From: Pseudogulbenkiania subflava DSM 22618
Lineage (GTDB): Bacteria > Pseudomonadota > Gammaproteobacteria > Burkholderiales > Chromobacteriaceae
NCBI RefSeq assembly: GCF_900177275.1
Contig: NZ_FXAG01000013.1
Coordinates: forward strand, 1 to 54,934
Length of the DNA stretch: 54,934 nt
Direction: 5' to 3'
Both the position numbers and the translations under genes were made by a program. Positions 15,725 through 24,412 of this stretch are shown here, piece after piece. The notes under the pieces were generated by a model. That model was given only the letters and a program-made list of their open reading frames with translations, searched no databases and was not told the DNA's origin. How positions within the stretch are numbered: the first letter of the stretch is position 1; each line of letters begins with the position of its first letter.

Positions 15725-17752
15725 TTACCTCGTGACTTGCACCGCCACGCTGGCACTGGCCGTGTTGACGCCATCGCTGATGGTATAACTGAAGCTGTCC
15801 GTCCCCTTGAACTTCCCGTTCGGCGTGTAGGTCACCGTGCCGTCGCTGTTGATCACGGCCTTGCCGCGGGACGGCGAGGTAATCGACTTGAGCGACAGCG
15901 GCTTGCCTTCCGGATCGGAGTCGTTGGCCAGCACGGCGATCTTGACCGCCGTACCGCTCAGGGTGCTGGCGCTGTCGTTCACCGCGACCGGCGGCTTGTT
16001 GGTCGTCGTCCCCGAACTGCTGGTCGCCACGCTATAGGTGGCCGAGGCCGCCGCGGTGTAGCCGCTGGTGGTGCCGTTGGCAGCGCTGGTGCTGACGCCG
16101 TACGAACCGGCAGTTGCCGTCGTCGACGACGTTACTGTCACCGTGGTGCTGGCACTGGCGCCCGGGGCCAGCGTCAACGACGAACTGGCGAGCGTACGGC
16201 TCCAGCCCGCCGGCACGGTGGCAGCCAGGTTGAAGGCCGAGCTGCTGCAGGCACTGGAGTCGGTATTGGTCACACTGAGCGTGTACGTGACCGACGAGCC
16301 CGGCGCCACCGAGGCGCTCTGACCCGGCGACAACGCCACACCCGGATTAGCATGGGTGCAGGTCGGGGACGGAGGTGTCTGGCCGTTCATGCTGACGCTC
16401 ACCGTGGCTCCGCTGCTGCTGACCGACTGCAGTGCAATGGTAATGCCATCGGTACTATCGGTCAGGCTCTGACCCACGCCCAACGGCGAATCGCTGATGT
16501 CGTCGGTGGCTGAACTGTTCGGCGTGGTATCGAGCAGGTTGCTGCTGTCGCCGTCACCATCGGTACCGGTATGCACCAGCACGCCATTCATGGCACTCGG
16601 GAAACGCGAGATGTCGCTATCGAAACCAATCGGCTGACGGAACTCCACGTAGAACCAGGTCTTCTGCCCAGTCGTCGGGTCCGTGCTCTTGAGCACCTTC
16701 AAGGCCTTGGTACCGCTGCTGGCTGCCGCGTAGGGCTCGAGCGTGAACGTCCCTCCATTGCTCTCGATAGTGGTGATCTTTGGCGAGCTGCCATAGTTCA
16801 GCCAGCCCAGACGTTCTTTCTGGAAGGCGTTGTAATGCACGACCCCGCTTCCCATCGTATCGAAAGGGTCGCCGTATTCATTGCGGGTGCAGCTGGTGCC
16901 CAGCGTCGTCGCCCCACACTCCAACGAGTGAGCATGCCACAGGCTGAGGTTGTGTCCCATTTCATGGGTCACGGTGCCGCGATAGAGCGCACCATTCAGC
17001 CAAGCGGAGGAAGGCGAACCACCGACGGTGCCCATTCCGGACCAGGTACAAGTCGTGTTGCGCGGGGTGACATAGACACGGCGCGGATAAAGAGACAGGT
17101 CGATGCCAGCCGCCGCCGCAGCCTGATTGGCGTAGGCGGCGATGTTGTCGGGGCTGCAGGTCTGCGCGATCGGCAGGGTATACCAGCCGAAGACGTTGCC
17201 GCTCAGCCAGGTCTGTTGCGAGGAGTTTTCCTTCATGAAGTTGCTGCTATCGCCGAACACCGTGGTGTTGGCTTGTGCCGCCGTGTAAGGCTGGGTCTGG
17301 TTATCCTGGAAGTTGACCAGGAGTACGGCCGTCCGCTGCTCACCCAAAGTATTCGGCGCGGCCGGTGCGGCGAGCACCTGATAACTGGTGCCACCAGTGG
17401 AATCCAGCGCAAGCACGTTGCCGCTGAGCGAGCCTTTGACCTTTACCTTGGTGCCGGTGAGCTGACGCGGCCCGCGCTTCTTGAATTTCAGCTCGACCCT
17501 GCCCTGCTCCGAGCGCAGGAAATAGCGGTAGCCGGTGGTCTTGTCGAAGTTGTGCACGTGCACCACTTCCAACTCGCCTTCACGCTCGACGGCGGCCGCG
17601 GCCGTGGTCGTGCCCTGGTTTTGCGGAGCCATCTTGGTTGATTGGGCAAGGCTTGGGCCAGAAGCCAGCAGAGTCAGGCCCAACAGCAAGCCCGGCATGA
17701 CACAGGTAAACAAGCCCCTTTGGCCGCAAGGTGCGGCGGCAGTTCCAAACAT
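15725..17752 (-). CDS. Secreted gametolysin-like metzincin metalloprotease 2
   Basis: Zinc endopeptidase, 675 residues, paralogue of the protease at 8865-10751. Signal peptide ends at SLA|QS (about residue 36). The shared N-terminal beta domain and NTLGEQRTAVLLVNFQDN stretch (about 134-151) lead into the catalytic domain, with HEMGHNLSLWH (263-273) and a probable Met-turn in DTMGSG. The usual glycine of the metzincin motif is serine here (270). A NEW3-like Ig domain follows (about 465-565). An extra cadherin/VCBS-like domain ends the protein (about 590-675: PPVAVNDSAST...YTPNGKFKGTDSFSYTISDG), absent from the paralogue. The start ATG follows AAAGGAA. Likely exported by the machine encoded directly upstream on the same strand. 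Confidence 0.85.
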   Translation of the reverse strand: MFGTAAAPCGQRGLFTCVMPGLLLGLTLLASGPSLAQSTKMAPQNQGTTTAAAAVEREGELEVVHVHNFDKTTGYRYFLRSEQGRVELKFKKRGPRQLTGTKVKVKGSLSGNVLALDSTGGTSYQVLAAPAAPNTLGEQRTAVLLVNFQDNQTQPYTAAQANTTVFGDSSNFMKENSSQQTWLSGNVFGWYTLPIAQTCSPDNIAAYANQAAAAAGIDLSLYPRRVYVTPRNTTCTWSGMGTVGGSPSSAWLNGALYRGTVTHEMGHNLSLWHAHSLECGATTLGTSCTRNEYGDPFDTMGSGVVHYNAFQKERLGWLNYGSSPKITTIESNGGTFTLEPYAAASSGTKALKVLKSTDPTTGQKTWFYVEFRQPIGFDSDISRFPSAMNGVLVHTGTDGDGDSSNLLDTTPNSSATDDISDSPLGVGQSLTDSTDGITIALQSVSSSGATVSVSMNGQTPPSPTCTHANPGVALSPGQSASVAPGSSVTYTLSVTNTDSSACSSSAFNLAATVPAGWSRTLASSSLTLAPGASASTTVTVTSSTTATAGSYGVSTSAANGTTSGYTAAASATYSVATSSSGTTTNKPPVAVNDSASTLSGTAVKIAVLANDSDPEGKPLSLKSITSPSRGKAVINSDGTVTYTPNGKFKGTDSFSYTISDGVNTASASVAVQVTR

Positions 17753-17754
17753 GA

Positions 17755-17780
17755 GGTTCCTTTCTCATTGTCTGGGAAAC
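17755..17780 (-). promoter_or_regulatory. Protease 2 ribosome-binding-site region, shared with protease 1
   Basis: On the minus strand the last bases before ATG are GAAAGGAACCTC; protease 1 has GAAAGGAATCTC at the same place, preceded in both by ATGA and a TTTCC box. Here GTTTCC can pair with GGAAC with one bulge, weaker than in protease 1. The conserved context suggests a common origin of the two genes including their leaders. Confidence 0.45.
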
Positions 17781-17789
17781 TCACCTGCC

Positions 17790-18304
17790 AACCCGACCCG
17801 AATGCGAACAAGACGAACCCGCCCTTTCCTGTACAGGAACTTGACCCCCTTTGGCCCCCCTGAGGAAATGACTGAGCAGCGATCGCTTCTTGCTGCGGCC
17901 ACACCTTATTTGTTGCCTTGGCTCCTGTTTTTATAAAGAGAGCCTGGTGTGCGCCAAAACGCTATCAGTCAAGTCATTGCGAATGCCCGGGAACCGGACA
18001 TCGCCAGTGATTTTTCCCTGATTTCTAATAGATCAGGCCCTCACTATACACATCAAAACGGGGTCGCCGAGGCTGTTTCCCGGCGTTGCCAACAGATAAA
18101 ACAGACTCACTATGCCTTTGTTCTAATTAAGGATATGTCATTAACAAAAAAAGATAAAACACGGCCGATTACGGCAAAACTATGGGGTATTTACAACGCC
18201 CGGCAGTCTGTCCGAAACCGGAGGGAAGATGATGATGGGCTAGGCCGATGAACAGCCGGCGCGATGGCGACGATGCGCGGCGATACGATCTGGAAGCCTT
18301 GAAT
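17790..18304. other. Intergenic region between protease 2 and the secretion operon
   Basis: About 510 bases without a supportable gene. On the minus strand it is the 3' end of the secretion operon and the promoter region of protease 2. TATAGT (18043-18048) within GTGTATAGTGAG matches the -10 region of protease 1, but its -35 is poor. A related CATAGTGAG stands at 18106-18114. No clear terminator of the upstream operon was found, so some read-through into the protease is possible. Confidence 0.4.
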
Positions 18305-18934
18305 TCACTGCACGGCGGGCGCCTGGGTCTGCTCGTCAGCGGCGTCCTCGCTGTCCTGCGCGTCGGATGTCGAAAGGGTATTTTGGCTGCCGTTGGCGGT
18401 ACCCGGCTGTACCAGCTGATAGCTGAATTGCCAGCGGGAATAGCGTTGGGCGCCTTTGAAGGCGGCATCCGGCGTCGCGAAGTTGTCCACCTTGATCGGG
18501 GTGCCGCGCGCCAGACTGTAGACCCCGGCGATGCCTTCGTCCGGCGCCTTGAGCAACCCCCACTCCGGTTTGCCGGTCATCGGGTCGAAGTAAATCTTGC
18601 GCAGATAGCGCTGGGTGGTGGGATACCGCTTGTCCAGCAGCAGGTCGTCGAGGCTGCGCGGATAGCGCTTGACCCCGCCGGGAGAGCGCTCGTAATACTG
18701 GCGGATGGCTTCGCGGAACTGGTGGCCGACAAACAGCAACTGCTGCTCTTTCTGGCGCTGGATCACGGTGGACCAGACCTCGCCGGTGGCGGCCAGCAAG
18801 GCCCCCATGATGGCGACCAGCATCAGTACGCCCAGGTAGGTGAAACCCGACTGGAGCCGGCCGGCCGTCCCCCCCCTTCTGGCCCGGGAACCGTTGTTCG
18901 GCCAACCTTGCACCACACCGTTTCGCCTCGCCAT
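18305..18934 (-). CDS. Type II secretion pseudopilin lacking Glu+5 (GspK-like tip candidate)
   Basis: Inner-membrane pseudopilin precursor of 209 residues. A long basic leader of about 30 residues ends in G|FTYLGVL, the prepilin-peptidase site, followed by a hydrophobic helix. The residue at +5 after cleavage is glycine, not the usual glutamate. In type II systems the subunit lacking Glu+5 is GspK, the tip of the pseudopilus. The globular part has the GspG-like region RYPRSLDDLLLD and FDPMTGKPEWGL and an acidic, disordered C-terminus. Start ATG 18934 lies 2 nt after the upstream stop; a GTG at 18943 is the alternative. It is the last gene of the secretion operon. Tip role is inference; size and fold are closer to GspG than to true GspK. 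Confidence 0.75.
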   Translation of the reverse strand: MARRNGVVQGWPNNGSRARRGGTAGRLQSGFTYLGVLMLVAIMGALLAATGEVWSTVIQRQKEQQLLFVGHQFREAIRQYYERSPGGVKRYPRSLDDLLLDKRYPTTQRYLRKIYFDPMTGKPEWGLLKAPDEGIAGVYSLARGTPIKVDNFATPDAAFKGAQRYSRWQFSYQLVQPGTANGSQNTLSTSDAQDSEDAADEQTQAPAVQ

Positions 18935-18936
18935 GG

Positions 18937-19347
18937 CTACCACTCGCTATACGCCGTGCCGTCCTGCCCCTTGCCGGTGGCACCGCTCTTCACGTCGTAC
19001 ACCGCGCCCTTGGAGGGATCGTCCGGGGGCACCACCACCCAGGTCGTCTGACTGTCGGTGAACGGGTCCTTCGGCAGGTTGCGCAGGTATTTGCTGGACA
19101 CCAGCTCGTCGAGGGTATCGGGATACTTGGCGCGGTCGCCGTAATACTTGTCGATGGCTTCGCGCAGGGTGGTCAGGTCGCTGTGCAGCACCGCCTCCTT
19201 GGAACGCTCCAGGCTGCTCAGGTAGCGCGGCACGGCAATGGTCAGCAGCAGGGCGATGATGCTCATCACCACCATCAGCTCGATCAGGGTGAAACCGCTT
19301 CGATAACGCCGGCGCCCACCGCATCGCTTGTCCTGTTTCATCACCAT
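18937..19347 (-). CDS. GspG-like type II secretion pseudopilin
   Basis: 136-residue prepilin. Basic leader of about 18 residues, then G|FTLIELMVVMSIIALLLT with Glu+5 present. The globular part carries KYPDTLDELVSSKYLRNLPKDPFT and ends in a DGTAYSEW tail, a pattern seen in GspG-like proteins of delta- and betaproteobacterial secretion or pilus loci. It needs a prepilin peptidase (PilD/GspO) not encoded in this window. ATG 19347 or ATG 19341 could be the start. It lies 121 nt after the preceding pseudopilin gene and runs directly into the next. Confidence 0.85.
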   Translation of the reverse strand: MVMKQDKRCGGRRRYRSGFTLIELMVVMSIIALLLTIAVPRYLSSLERSKEAVLHSDLTTLREAIDKYYGDRAKYPDTLDELVSSKYLRNLPKDPFTDSQTTWVVVPPDDPSKGAVYDVKSGATGKGQDGTAYSEW

Positions 19348-19468
19348 GCACCCAGCTTGTCGAGGCGTGGCGTCAGCCAGGGTTGGCGCCGCGCCGCAGA
19401 GTTTGTCGTCCGCCCGACCGCTTCCGCACGCCGGCCCGACGCCATAGCCCGACCGGTGGGCGGTCGCG

Positions 19469-19978
19469 TCACCACTGCCGGTAGGGAATGCCGTTCAGCC
19501 CGCGCGCCTCGGTCTTCGAGTAGACATCGTAGACATCGTCGCCCTCTTCCGGCGCGTCGGCGGGGCTGGCGTAACTGCGCTTGCCCCAGGTATCGGCGGC
19601 GGCGACCAGGGCATCGTCGCGGGCCATCGGGTCGCGCGGAATCCGACGCAGGAAGTAGAACTTTCTCTTCTTGTCCGGATCCTTGGGGTCGGGCACCCCA
19701 TCCACCAGGATTTCCAGCGAGGGCGGGTAGCCGGACGCATCGGCCGCCTTGGGGATGCGCCCCTCGTCCACCGCCTTCTTGTAGGCGTCGATGGCCTCCC
19801 GAATCTGGGTCAGGGCCAGACGCAGCTCCTGCTCCTTCTCGCGCTGTACCGCGAGTTCGGCCATCGGCACGGCGACGCTGGCCAGCAGGGCGACGATGGC
19901 GACCGTCACCATCATCTCGATCAGCGTGAACCCGCCGCTCCCGAGACGAGCGCGGCGCGACGGCTGGAACGGTGTCAC
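19469..19978 (-). CDS. GspG-like type II secretion pseudopilin
   Basis: 169-residue prepilin starting with GTG. A basic leader of about 16 residues ends at G|FTLIEMMVTVAIVALLAS, with Glu+5 present. A coiled amphipathic helix (AVQREKEQELRLALTQIREAIDAYK) and the segment RRIPRDPMARDD follow, and the tail ends in GLNGIPYRQW, similar to the YSEW tail of the next gene. It is likely a minor pseudopilin of the machine. It lies 27 nt after the secretin gene and 121 nt before the next pseudopilin. Confidence 0.85.
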   Translation of the reverse strand: MTPFQPSRRARLGSGGFTLIEMMVTVAIVALLASVAVPMAELAVQREKEQELRLALTQIREAIDAYKKAVDEGRIPKAADASGYPPSLEILVDGVPDPKDPDKKRKFYFLRRIPRDPMARDDALVAAADTWGKRSYASPADAPEEGDDVYDVYSKTEARGLNGIPYRQW

Positions 19979-20005
19979 CTCATCGCCCTCCTCCGTCCGC
20001 CCTGT

Positions 20006-22015
20006 TTACTTGGCCGGGGCGGCTGGGGCCGCTGGCTGGCTGGGTGGCGCCGATTGATACGGCACAATGCCAGGTACCGGCACCATGGTCGGTGCGCTCG
20101 GGGCCGCCGGAGCCGGAGCAGCCGGAGCTTCAGCCGGTGCTGCCGGCGCTGCCGGCGCCACTGGAGCCGAAGCACTCTGTGCCGAGACGCCGCCGACCAC
20201 CGCCCCCATGCCGCCGATGCTGCTTTCGGTGCCGGCGCGGAACTCCGAGATCTGCCGGTCGGGCAGGTCCAGGTTATGCACGATATGCGGGGTGATCAGC
20301 AGCACGATTTCGGACTTGGAACGGGTGTCGTTGTTGCTGGAGAACAGGCGCCCCACCACGGGGAGATCGCCCAGCCCCGGAATCTTGGTGATGGAGCGGC
20401 GGTCTTCGTCCTGGATCAGCCCGGCCAGTACCTGGGTCTCGCCATCGCGCAGGCGCAGCGTGGTATCGGCGGCGCGCGAACCGATCTGATAGGCGGTGCT
20501 GGTGCCAAAGTCCACCTGCTTGACGATGCTGCTGACTTCCAGCCCGACGTCGATGGTCACATCGTCGTCCAGGCCGATGCTCGGTTTCACTTCCAGTTTG
20601 ACCCCGACATCGAGATAGGACACCGACTGCGCGATACCGGCGTTGACCACGGCGGTGCTGGTGAACACCGGCACCTTGTCGCCGATGTGGATCTTGGCCT
20701 TTTCATGGTTCTTGACGCGGATGCGCGGATTGGCCAGCACGTTGGCGTCGGTATCCTGGGCCTGCAAGTGGAGCACCAGGGCCGGATTGGCGATGAACGT
20801 GGTCAGACCGAGCGGATTGTTGCGCAGGTTGATCACCCCGCTGGCCACCGTCGCTGCCACCCCCGGCGTGACGACCGGCGTGACGGCACCGGTCGTCGGG
20901 TTGGTTACCGTCCCGGTCTGCGTGCTGGTGCCGCCGGTCAACAGGCCATACCCCACCTGGCTCGGCCAATCGATCCCCAGGCTCTGCAGACGCGCCCGGT
21001 TGACCTCGACCACCTCGACATCCAGGATCGCCTCCGGCTCGGCCAGATCCTGCGAGGCGATCAGCCGTTCGGCTACCTTGACCGCCTCCGGCGTGTCGCG
21101 CATCACCACCAGGTTGCGCTTGTCGTCGACGAACACGTCGCGCGTCTTGAGCAGGGCGCGGATCAGGTTGGCGGTGTCCTTGGCTTCGGCGTTGGCGAGA
21201 TAGAAATTCTTGATCACCAGCTCCTGGTAATCCTTCTGCTTCGCCGGATTGTTGGGGTACACCATGATGGTGTTGTCGTTGAGGACGCGCCGGTCGAGCT
21301 GGTTGGTCACCAAGAGCAGCTGGATGGCGTCCTCGATGGTGCTGTTGCGCACGAAGATGGTAGCCTTGAGATCGGGCCGCACGTCCTTGTCGAACACGAA
21401 ATTGATGCCGGAGGTGCGCGAAATCACCTCAAACACCGCCTTCAGCGCCGCATCGCGGAACTCCAGCGTGATCGGCCGCGACAACGCCGACTTGAGCTGC
21501 GGACTGGCCAGCGCGTCATGCGGCTTCGCCTCGTTGAGCTTGCGCTGCAGTATCCGGGCCTCGCGGTGGCGCGGATTGTCGGCCAGCACCTGCCCCACCA
21601 GCGCCATGGCCTGATCCACCGCCCCCTTCTGCTGCAAGGCCCGGGCATCGTCCAGCAGCTTGCTGTGGCGACGGTCCATGGCCAGGCTGTCCAGTCCGGC
21701 GTTGGCGCGCTGGTTATACGGGTCGATCTTGAGGATGCGGCGATAGCCGGCCTCGGCCTCGTCGAAGTTGCCGTTCAGCTGCGCCGTCACGGCCTGCGCC
21801 AGCCACTGATTGACGGTACGCTCGCGCTGGCTGAACAGGTAGGCCTTGTATTCGGCGTTGGTGGGGGATTCCTTGACCGCCTGCTCCAGCTGGGCGAAAC
21901 CTTCTTCCACCTTGCCTTCGGCCAACATCCGCTTGCCTTCGACGAAGGACTTGTTGCTGGCACACCCCGCCAGGACAGACAGGGCGACCAGCATGAGAAA
22001 GAGTAAGCGTTTCAA
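20006..22015 (-). CDS. gspD: Lipoprotein secretin with TPR domain (GspD/HxcQ-like)
   Basis: Outer-membrane channel of the secretion machine, 669 residues. A lipoprotein signal ends in LAGC (Cys 18), so the secretin carries its own lipid anchor, as P. aeruginosa HxcQ does. TPR-like repeats (about 25-165) precede a short STN/N0-like region (about 175-230), N1-type repeats, and the secretin core (about 340-590) with VLANPRIRV, a VPVFTST gate region, and LAGLIQDEDR...KIPGLGDLPVVGRLF. An alanine/proline-rich tail (about 610-669) closes it. The start is TTG 22015: TTGA overlaps the upstream stop, and GGGGGAG lies 5 nt ahead. It belongs to the T4P-like secretin branch of type II systems. Confidence 0.92.
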   Translation of the reverse strand: MKRLLFLMLVALSVLAGCASNKSFVEGKRMLAEGKVEEGFAQLEQAVKESPTNAEYKAYLFSQRERTVNQWLAQAVTAQLNGNFDEAEAGYRRILKIDPYNQRANAGLDSLAMDRRHSKLLDDARALQQKGAVDQAMALVGQVLADNPRHREARILQRKLNEAKPHDALASPQLKSALSRPITLEFRDAALKAVFEVISRTSGINFVFDKDVRPDLKATIFVRNSTIEDAIQLLLVTNQLDRRVLNDNTIMVYPNNPAKQKDYQELVIKNFYLANAEAKDTANLIRALLKTRDVFVDDKRNLVVMRDTPEAVKVAERLIASQDLAEPEAILDVEVVEVNRARLQSLGIDWPSQVGYGLLTGGTSTQTGTVTNPTTGAVTPVVTPGVAATVASGVINLRNNPLGLTTFIANPALVLHLQAQDTDANVLANPRIRVKNHEKAKIHIGDKVPVFTSTAVVNAGIAQSVSYLDVGVKLEVKPSIGLDDDVTIDVGLEVSSIVKQVDFGTSTAYQIGSRAADTTLRLRDGETQVLAGLIQDEDRRSITKIPGLGDLPVVGRLFSSNNDTRSKSEIVLLITPHIVHNLDLPDRQISEFRAGTESSIGGMGAVVGGVSAQSASAPVAPAAPAAPAEAPAAPAPAAPSAPTMVPVPGIVPYQSAPPSQPAAPAAPAK

Positions 22016-22524
22016 TTTGCTCCCCCTATTTCCAGGGATTGCTGCATGCTCAGCGGCAGGAAAGTGAACGTCATCATCGGTGGCGCGATGGTGTCCACCC
22101 GGTAAACCCCGTCGACGACGTCCCCCGTTTTCAGCGCCAGGTTACGATCCCCCTGCGTCACGAACACCGTGACCTGATTGCCGTCGATCACCTTGCCCAG
22201 ATAGCTGAACGGCAAGGGCGGTGGCGCGGGCGGCGCCGGTTTGGGCGGCGGCGGCGGCACGAACCAGCTCTGGTGGGCAAAGATATTCTTCACCTCCTTG
22301 TCCTCGCCCTCCCCGCTCGCGCCGCGCTGCAGCGTGTCGATGCTCATGGCCAGCAGCACCGGCGCCTGCTCCTGCGGCTTGGCGCTGGCATGGCGGCGCG
22401 GCTCGACCTCGACCACGGCGCGGGAGCCCTTGTCGCCGCCATCCGGCCATACGGCCAGCAGCAGGGAGAGCGCCAGCGCTCCGCCCAGCAATGCCCAGCG
22501 TTGTCGTTGCGACAGCATGCTCAT
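22012..22524 (-). CDS. PilP/GspC-like periplasmic link protein
   Basis: 170 residues: an N-terminal membrane segment (about 10-27), a proline-rich periplasmic linker including a PPPPPKPAPPAPPP run (about 95-108), and a C-terminal beta domain (PFSYLGKVIDG...VFVTQGDRNLAL..GDVVDGVYRVDTI) of the PilP/GspC homology-region type, which in related machines contacts the secretin. Start ATG 22524 overlaps the upstream stop as ATGA; the longer open frame upstream is a shadow of the pilO-like gene. Its position between pilO-like and secretin genes is the pilM-N-O-P-Q order of type IV pili. No separate GspC is present, so this is the likely replacement. Confidence 0.8.
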   Translation of the reverse strand: MSMLSQRQRWALLGGALALSLLLAVWPDGGDKGSRAVVEVEPRRHASAKPQEQAPVLLAMSIDTLQRGASGEGEDKEVKNIFAHQSWFVPPPPPKPAPPAPPPLPFSYLGKVIDGNQVTVFVTQGDRNLALKTGDVVDGVYRVDTIAPPMMTFTFLPLSMQQSLEIGGAN

Positions 22525-23069
22525 GCCCCCCGTAGCAGCACCACCAGGCGGACCGTGGCGTCCAGCTGCTCCTGGCCGATGTTCTCGCGTCTGAGACGCA
22601 GATCGGCCAGCACCGCCGCCGGGTTGTCCCGCAGCACCTGGGCCAGGAAAGCCCGCAAGCGGGTATACGAACCGCTCACCGGCAGGCTGATCTCGTAGCG
22701 CCACAAGCGGCCGCTCTTGTCCGGGGATATCTTGTACTCGCCCTTGGGCAACACCAGCGACTGCGCCTCGGCGGCGGCATAGATCTTCTCCAGCCAGACG
22801 GGAGCACTCTCGCGCGGCGGGAACGACTGGTAGAAGCGCGCCAGGCGCAGCTCCGGGGCGGGCTCGGGCTTGGCCGCCGCCTGGCGCAGCCGGGCGATCT
22901 CGCGCTCCTGCTCCCGGCCTTGCTGCAGCAAGGCCGCCTCGCGTTGCTGCAGCGGCAGCGTCACAGTGAGGTGGAACAGCCCCGCCCCCAGCAAGGCGGC
23001 CAGCAATACCGCTCCCGGCCAGCCCAGCTGCCGCAGGGCGTAACGCAGGCGTGGCAGCAAGGTGTTCAT
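22521..23069 (-). CDS. PilO/GspM-like inner-membrane assembly protein
   Basis: 182 residues: one membrane helix near the N-terminus (about 18-38), a coiled coil (about 40-70, REAALLQQGREQEREIARLRQ), and a ferredoxin-like periplasmic domain (about 75-182) as in PilO and GspM. Start ATG 23069 overlaps the upstream stop as ATGA, and the stop overlaps the next ATG the same way. It would form a heterodimer with the PilN-like protein and line the inner-membrane platform. Confidence 0.82.
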   Translation of the reverse strand: MNTLLPRLRYALRQLGWPGAVLLAALLGAGLFHLTVTLPLQQREAALLQQGREQEREIARLRQAAAKPEPAPELRLARFYQSFPPRESAPVWLEKIYAAAEAQSLVLPKGEYKISPDKSGRLWRYEISLPVSGSYTRLRAFLAQVLRDNPAAVLADLRLRRENIGQEQLDATVRLVVLLRGA

Positions 23070-23596
23070 GGTTCGGGCTTCCACGCAGCCAGCACCGAGA
23101 AGCGAAACGGCTTCTCGTTGTCCTGCTGATTGATGTGATGCTCCAGCAGCTCCACGCTGCCCAGCCCCGGCTGCTGCTCCAGCCGTTCGATGTAGCTCAG
23201 CATCGCCTCGCGCTTCTTCACCTCGGCGGTAATGCGCACGCTGTGCTTGAGCGGATCGGGCTCGACCGCCAGCAGCGCCACATCGTCGGTCTTGCTCTGC
23301 TCCAGCGCGGAAAACAACGCCGGCCAGGGCTGGTTCAGGCTCTGCCAGACCGCGTTGGCCTGGTTGATCGCCTGATCGAGGCTCTTGTCGCGCGGGCGCT
23401 CGCGCGCCGGCTGCAGCCGCTGCAGGGTATGCCGGTTGTCGGCCACCCGCTGTGCCCTGCGCTCCACCTCGTGCGACACGGTGAGGTAATACCAGGCGCT
23501 CAGCAGCAGCACCAGCAGCGCCGCCAGCACCATCAGCAGCGCCTTGCCGGCGAGTTTTTCCTGCTTGCGCACATAGTCCAGCTCGATCGTGAGCAT
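23066..23596 (-). CDS. PilN/GspL-like inner-membrane assembly protein
   Basis: 176 residues: short cytoplasmic N-terminus (MLTIELDYV), a membrane helix (about 17-38), then a coiled coil and a periplasmic domain with a ferredoxin-like pattern (about 95-170, including VRITAEVKKREAMLSYIERLE). In pili the PilN N-terminus binds PilM; the same pairing is expected here. ATG 23596 has GGGAG 7 nt upstream; a GTG at 23602 overlapping the upstream stop is the alternative. Together with the gene before it, it replaces the single GspL of classical type II systems. Confidence 0.82.
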   Translation of the reverse strand: MLTIELDYVRKQEKLAGKALLMVLAALLVLLLSAWYYLTVSHEVERRAQRVADNRHTLQRLQPARERPRDKSLDQAINQANAVWQSLNQPWPALFSALEQSKTDDVALLAVEPDPLKHSVRITAEVKKREAMLSYIERLEQQPGLGSVELLEHHINQQDNEKPFRFSVLAAWKPEP

Positions 23597-23598
23597 GT

Positions 23599-24412
23599 TC
23601 ACTCTCCCATCAGCGCCATGGCGTACTCGGCGCCGGCCTCCGGCGGCAATCCGGGCAAGGGTTCCAGCGGCAGCAGCCGGATGGTCGGCCCGTCCGTCTG
23701 CCGCCACGCCGACTCCGGTACCTCGGCGGCGAAGGCGAAGATGTCATGGGGCGCCTCCCCCATCTCGAGGCGCAGCAGCATGCGCTGCAGCAGTTCGGGG
23801 AGCACGGCGGCGGTGTCGCTCGGCGGCAGCGGCTCGAACACCAGCCCGCCCCACTGGCCATCGTGGAAGCAGGCCAGCCCGATGCGCCCCGGTTCGGTCA
23901 GCAGGAAGCAGCCGTTGTCGCTGACCATGCGGCGACGCCAGTGATTGAAGGCGGCCATCAGGTAGGGCTGCACCGAGTCCAGCTTCACCCCGGTCTCCTG
24001 CGCCACCTGGTGCAAGGCCAGCAGCAGCTCCGGATCGATGGCGCTGGCGATCAGCGGCATGCCGAAGCCCCCGCCGCTCCAGCGGCACTCCCAGCGCTCC
24101 GCCGCGTCGCCGTAGACCTGGCGAAAACAATGCCGCACCATCGCCAGCCACTCTTCGTCCGAACTCAGCTGGTCGTTCCAGGGGATCAGCAGATAACGCA
24201 CGAAATGGTTGGAGATCACCAGCGTCGTCGCCGCCTTCTGCCACTCCGGCGCCTTCAGCGCCTCGCGCAGCACCGCGACCGCGGCGGGCCAGCCCGACGC
24301 GGCCTCCACCTCGGGACAGGGCACGATGCACTTGGCGAGCAGGTGCGGATGCAGGCCATGGGAAAAACGCATCAGGATCACCCGGTCCGGACACAGCGCC
24401 ATCTTGACCCGG

